Shown here: piece after piece, positions 16,620 to 19,236 of the stretch
Numbering within the stretch: the stretch's first letter is position 1
Layout: every line of letters starts with the position of its first letter
Source of the DNA: Zygnema cylindricum
Taxonomy: Eukaryota > Streptophyta > Zygnematophyceae > Zygnematales > Zygnemataceae
Length of the DNA stretch: 19,236 nucleotides
Direction of reading: 5' to 3'
Assembly: GCA_037447655.1 (NCBI GenBank)
Contig: JBBHKE010002243.1
Coordinates: forward strand, 1 to 19,236
Notes under the pieces: generated by a model
Seen by the model: only the letters and a program-made list of their open reading frames with translations
Databases searched by the model: none
What the model was told of the DNA's origin: nothing
Translations under genes and position numbers: made by a program

Positions 16620-17400
16620 TTTAGTCCACACAGATATATCTAGGGACTAGCAATAGTACCTTCGGTGGAGGGATGAGGTATATCTTGACAATAACCGATG
16701 ACGAGTCTAGGTACTTTAGAGTCTACTTCTTAAAAGCAAAGTGTGAAACACCAACTTATTTTTAAGAATATAAAGCCCGGAGTGAGAAGTTGCATGGAAC
16801 CCCCATTAATAGAATAAAGAGTGATAATGGGGGAGAATATGCCACTAACCAGTTTGAGGAATACCTTAGAGATGAGGGAGTTATGCATCAAAAAGCTGTA
16901 ACATATAACCCGACACAAAATGGGGTAGTTGAAAGGGTGAACCAAACACTATGAGATATTCTATGCAGTATGTTGGTTGGCAAAAAAATAGGAAAGAGAT
17001 TTTGGGCAGAAGCCATGAACTGTGCCAACTACATTAAGAATAGAGTCCTTACCTCAGCTGTTATAGGAATGACACCATATGAGAGATTGATTAGAACGAA
17101 ACCAGACATCTCACACCTTAAAGTATTCGGTAGCCAAGTTTACAGTCATGATGCGGATAAGAAAAACAATAAACTAGATGCTAACGGCAAACCTGGATTC
17201 TTTGTAGGATATGATGATGATGTCAATGGATATAGAGTCTATGACTTAGCAAAGTAAGATATTATTATGGTAAAACACCTAGTTGTTATGGATGAAGGGA
17301 AGTCATTTGACCCCTTCAAAATTACGAAGAAGATAAAAATCGATTTTGTGTCTGAAAGTGAGGAGAGTTTGTCGTTCCCGAAAGGGACATGAGTTAAACA
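16620..17400 (+). pseudogene. Copia integrase catalytic core and C-terminus
   Basis: ILTITDDESRYFRVYFLKAK, RIKSDNGGEYATNQFEEYL and NPTQNGVVERVNQTL supply the three acidic positions of the DDE core. FWAEAMNCANYIKNR and HLKVFGSQVY...GKPGFFVGY follow, the normal copia integrase tail. Stops at about 16616, 16762, 16953, 17255 and 17390 make it inactive. Confidence 0.88.
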
Positions 17401-17848
17401 ATGATTGCAGATTCAAGGGGGAATCAAGATACAAGAGATCTACCGAACACCTCACATATTCGTATAGACTTCGAGGAGACCAAAGAGGAGGAATTGGAAT
17501 CGGCTTCCATAGATAGGGGAGCCGATGAGACAATAAAGAGAAACCCGAGACTTTATTCCATTCCAACTTTAGAGTTTGAGGGAGGGAGAAGGAGCAGCAA
17601 AAGAATACAGGAAAAATGGGCCTCCCATAAGGTAAAGAAGCTATCTCACCCTGATGAGCCTCAAACATACTCAGAGGCAGTCAACAGTATAAAGAAAAAC
17701 ACATGGATTAAAGCCATAAATGATGAGATGACCTCCATCATGGAAGCAAATACTTGGGAACTAGCGGACTATCCTCCAGACAAAAAAACCTATTGGTTGT
17801 AAATAGGTATTTAAACCAAAACTGAACCCATATAATACCATTGAAAGT
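17401..17848 (+). pseudogene. Copia linker and truncated RT start
   Basis: PQTYSEAVNSIKKNTWIKAI and EMTSIMEANTWELADYPPDKK match the segment just before reverse transcriptase. A frameshift near 17790 and a TGG-to-TAG change disrupt the IGCKWVFK motif, after which homology stops (about 17835). Confidence 0.85.
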
Positions 17849-17878
17849 GTTGTCTTTTTGGAAAGCTTTCAGTCTCAG

Positions 17879-17985
17879 AGCAGCGCAGCTGCTTTACAGA
17901 CAAAGCAGCGCAGCTGCTATACAACAGAGCAGCGCAGCTGCTATACAGCAGCGCAGCTGCTATACAGCAGAGCAGCGCAGCAGCG
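17879..17985. repeat. Hairpin-forming repeat array
   Basis: Four perfect copies of AGCAGCGCAGCTGCT (17879, 17904, 17928, 17947) and one degenerate copy. Each has a 6-bp stem AGCAGC/GCTGCT around GCA. Spacers are 4-10 nt (TATAC-like). Confidence 0.95.
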
Positions 17986-18129
17986 AAGTTGCAACACACA
18001 CAAGACAAGGCAACCACGATTATATTTGATATGGTCCCTACGGACAACGCAACGTCTGATATTCTTAATGTGATTCTGTACAGGATAGAGCAATTGCGAT
18101 AGATACGATTCTAGTCAACTTAGTGCGAA

Positions 18130-18229
18130 CTCAGTGGTAACTTAGTGGGTAGGTCAATGGTAGCTCAATGGTAGCTTAGTGGTAGCTCAGTGGTAGCTCA
18201 GTGGTAGCTCAATGGTAGCTTAGTATTAG
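18130..18229 (+). repeat. 11-bp tandem array, CTCAGTGGTAG
   Basis: About nine units of C[TC][TC]A[GA]TGGTAG in a row. Read as TAGCTCAGTGG the unit matches the Pol III box A consensus. No box B or tRNA fold follows. Confidence 0.93.
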
Positions 18230-18541
18230 CTTGGCAGCTTGACGTACCTCTCAGGTACACTGGTATTGCCGGTACAACACAAGTATAAGACTTAGGACTC
18301 ATAACATATAATGTATCCAGACTTCCAAGTAGTAAAAACTGCAGATAGTTTTTGGGAAACTTCTGAGTATTATATCTTGAGTGTTGTCGGGTCAATTGTG
18401 CTATAACTTTGGGAGTTATCAGTGTTTATTCTACTCTATATTCTGATAGAGTTTTGTGAGGTTTGGATACTTGTATAAGAAGTGGTGAGCACTTAAGAAC
18501 AGCTGTTTGGTAGGATTCTTGATAGCTTCTGAGAGAGTATC

Positions 18542-19236
18542 ATGTCTACTTCTACTACTACTGGTGCTCCTCCACCTGCACCGGTGGTTGTAGAACAATA
18601 GGTTATGGGCCTGTCATCAAGAATTCCTATCTTTTCCGGGGATAATTATGTTTACTGGGCGGATATGGTGGAGACACATTTTGAAAATGTCAATCTTTTG
18701 GATGTACTAGATGGTCGCTTGATGAATCTGATCCGTCATGGTCTAAGAAAAATACGCAGGCTCGGTCTATTTTGAAATTTTGTATATCTGAGGACTTAGC
18801 TATGTCTCGGATAAAAATGAAAAAGGCAATTGATATCTGGAAATCCATTAAAAGTGATTATGAAAAAGCTAATGTTCAGGAAGAGCTTCTATTGGCTGGA
18901 AAAATTTGGGACTATAAGTACACTGGCGGTACAATGGCTGAATATTCTAACAAATTTCGTATTCTTGTAGATGCACATGCTTGTGCCGGTGGGGTGTTTC
19001 CACAGTTTCAACAGGCAGCGTTGCTCATGCGGGGTCTCCCTCGTAGTATGAAAGGAGCATCTGACATGCTCAAACAGAAAGATAAAGCTAGCTGGACTTT
19101 ACAGTTAGCCATTAATATTTTACTAGAGGAGGAAGCTACATCTAACATTCTCAATGTTGAGCAAGTAGAGGCTTTTAATTCAGAATTTGGGAAGAAAGGT
19201 CAATTTAATCAGCAACGTAATCAGTTTACCCAGTTC
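18542..19236 (+). pseudogene. Second Ty1/copia gag, 5' part, runs off window
   Basis: Starts MSTSTTTGAPPPAPVVVEQ, then TAG (18599). IPIFSGDNYVYWADMVETHF matches the copia gag start. After a 1-nt shift near 18715 it continues in frame to the window end with IWKSIKSDYEKANVQEELLL, FRILVDAHACAGG and LLMRGLPRSMKGASDM (the LL.GLP motif). It is a different family from the upstream copia element. Its LTR or leader presumably lies in about 17850-18540. Confidence 0.85.

Larger units (their letters stand above)
14600..17848 (+). mobile_element. Ty1/copia retrotransposon, decayed, 3' truncated
   Basis: Order: probable 5' LTR/leader with TATAAATA at 14784-14791, gag from 14985, zinc knuckle, protease, integrase, then the first codons of reverse transcriptase. 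The gag-PR-INT-RT order is diagnostic of copia. At least eight stops and three frameshifts break the reading frame. It ends at the start of RT, where unrelated repeat-rich sequence begins. No RNase H, 3' LTR or matching LTR pair is visible in the window. The left limit is an estimate. Confidence 0.85.

Overview
The window looks like nuclear DNA of a land plant. It is AT-rich, has GT-AG introns with plant-type splice signals, a telo-box/G-box promoter and several decayed plant retrotransposons. The one intact gene is a glycosyltransferase family 37 (GT37, plant FUT1-type) fucosyltransferase. It is split into eight exons, more than I recall for seed-plant FUT genes, and it sits among copia and LINE-like relics, so a fern or other non-flowering plant is my guess. 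That last step is inference only.

Layout. 1-920: AT-rich, nothing recognised. About 925-1215: decayed Ty1/copia RNase H relic. 1216-2690: AT-rich, nothing recognised. 2693-2908 (minus): a small unrecognised ORF that would be divergent from the main gene. 2930-3449: promoter and 5' leader. 3450-10693 (plus): the fucosyltransferase gene. All eight exons join in phase into 1566 nt (521 codons plus stop), and homology to FUT1-type proteins runs across every junction from exon 2 onwards.

Introns. They hold most of the unusual structure: a 41-bp minisatellite that multiplies the exon 2 splice donor five times; purine tracts in introns 1, 2 and 5 and a pyrimidine tract in intron 7; a degenerate ~131-bp tandem repeat in intron 2, split by a hAT-type MITE with 17-bp perfect terminal inverted repeats and an 8-bp target duplication; and a TTGACT (W-box) cluster in intron 4.

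Downstream. 11421-11716 is a second inverted-repeat element. 12300-13540 (minus) is a 5'-truncated relic of a retroelement whose C-terminal region I recognise. 14040-14300 carries a tRNA-derived, SINE-like segment on the minus strand. About 14600-17848 is a Ty1/copia element (gag, protease, integrase and the first codons of reverse transcriptase) with many stops and frameshifts. It breaks off at the start of reverse transcriptase. After the break come a hairpin-forming repeat array, an 11-bp array that repeats a Pol III box A-like sequence, and the 5' part of a second copia gag that runs off the window.

I see no multi-gene system here. The gene encodes a Golgi-type enzyme expected to work alone on cell-wall glycans or glycoproteins; the rest is transposon debris and repeats. 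The most unusual item is the splice-donor minisatellite.
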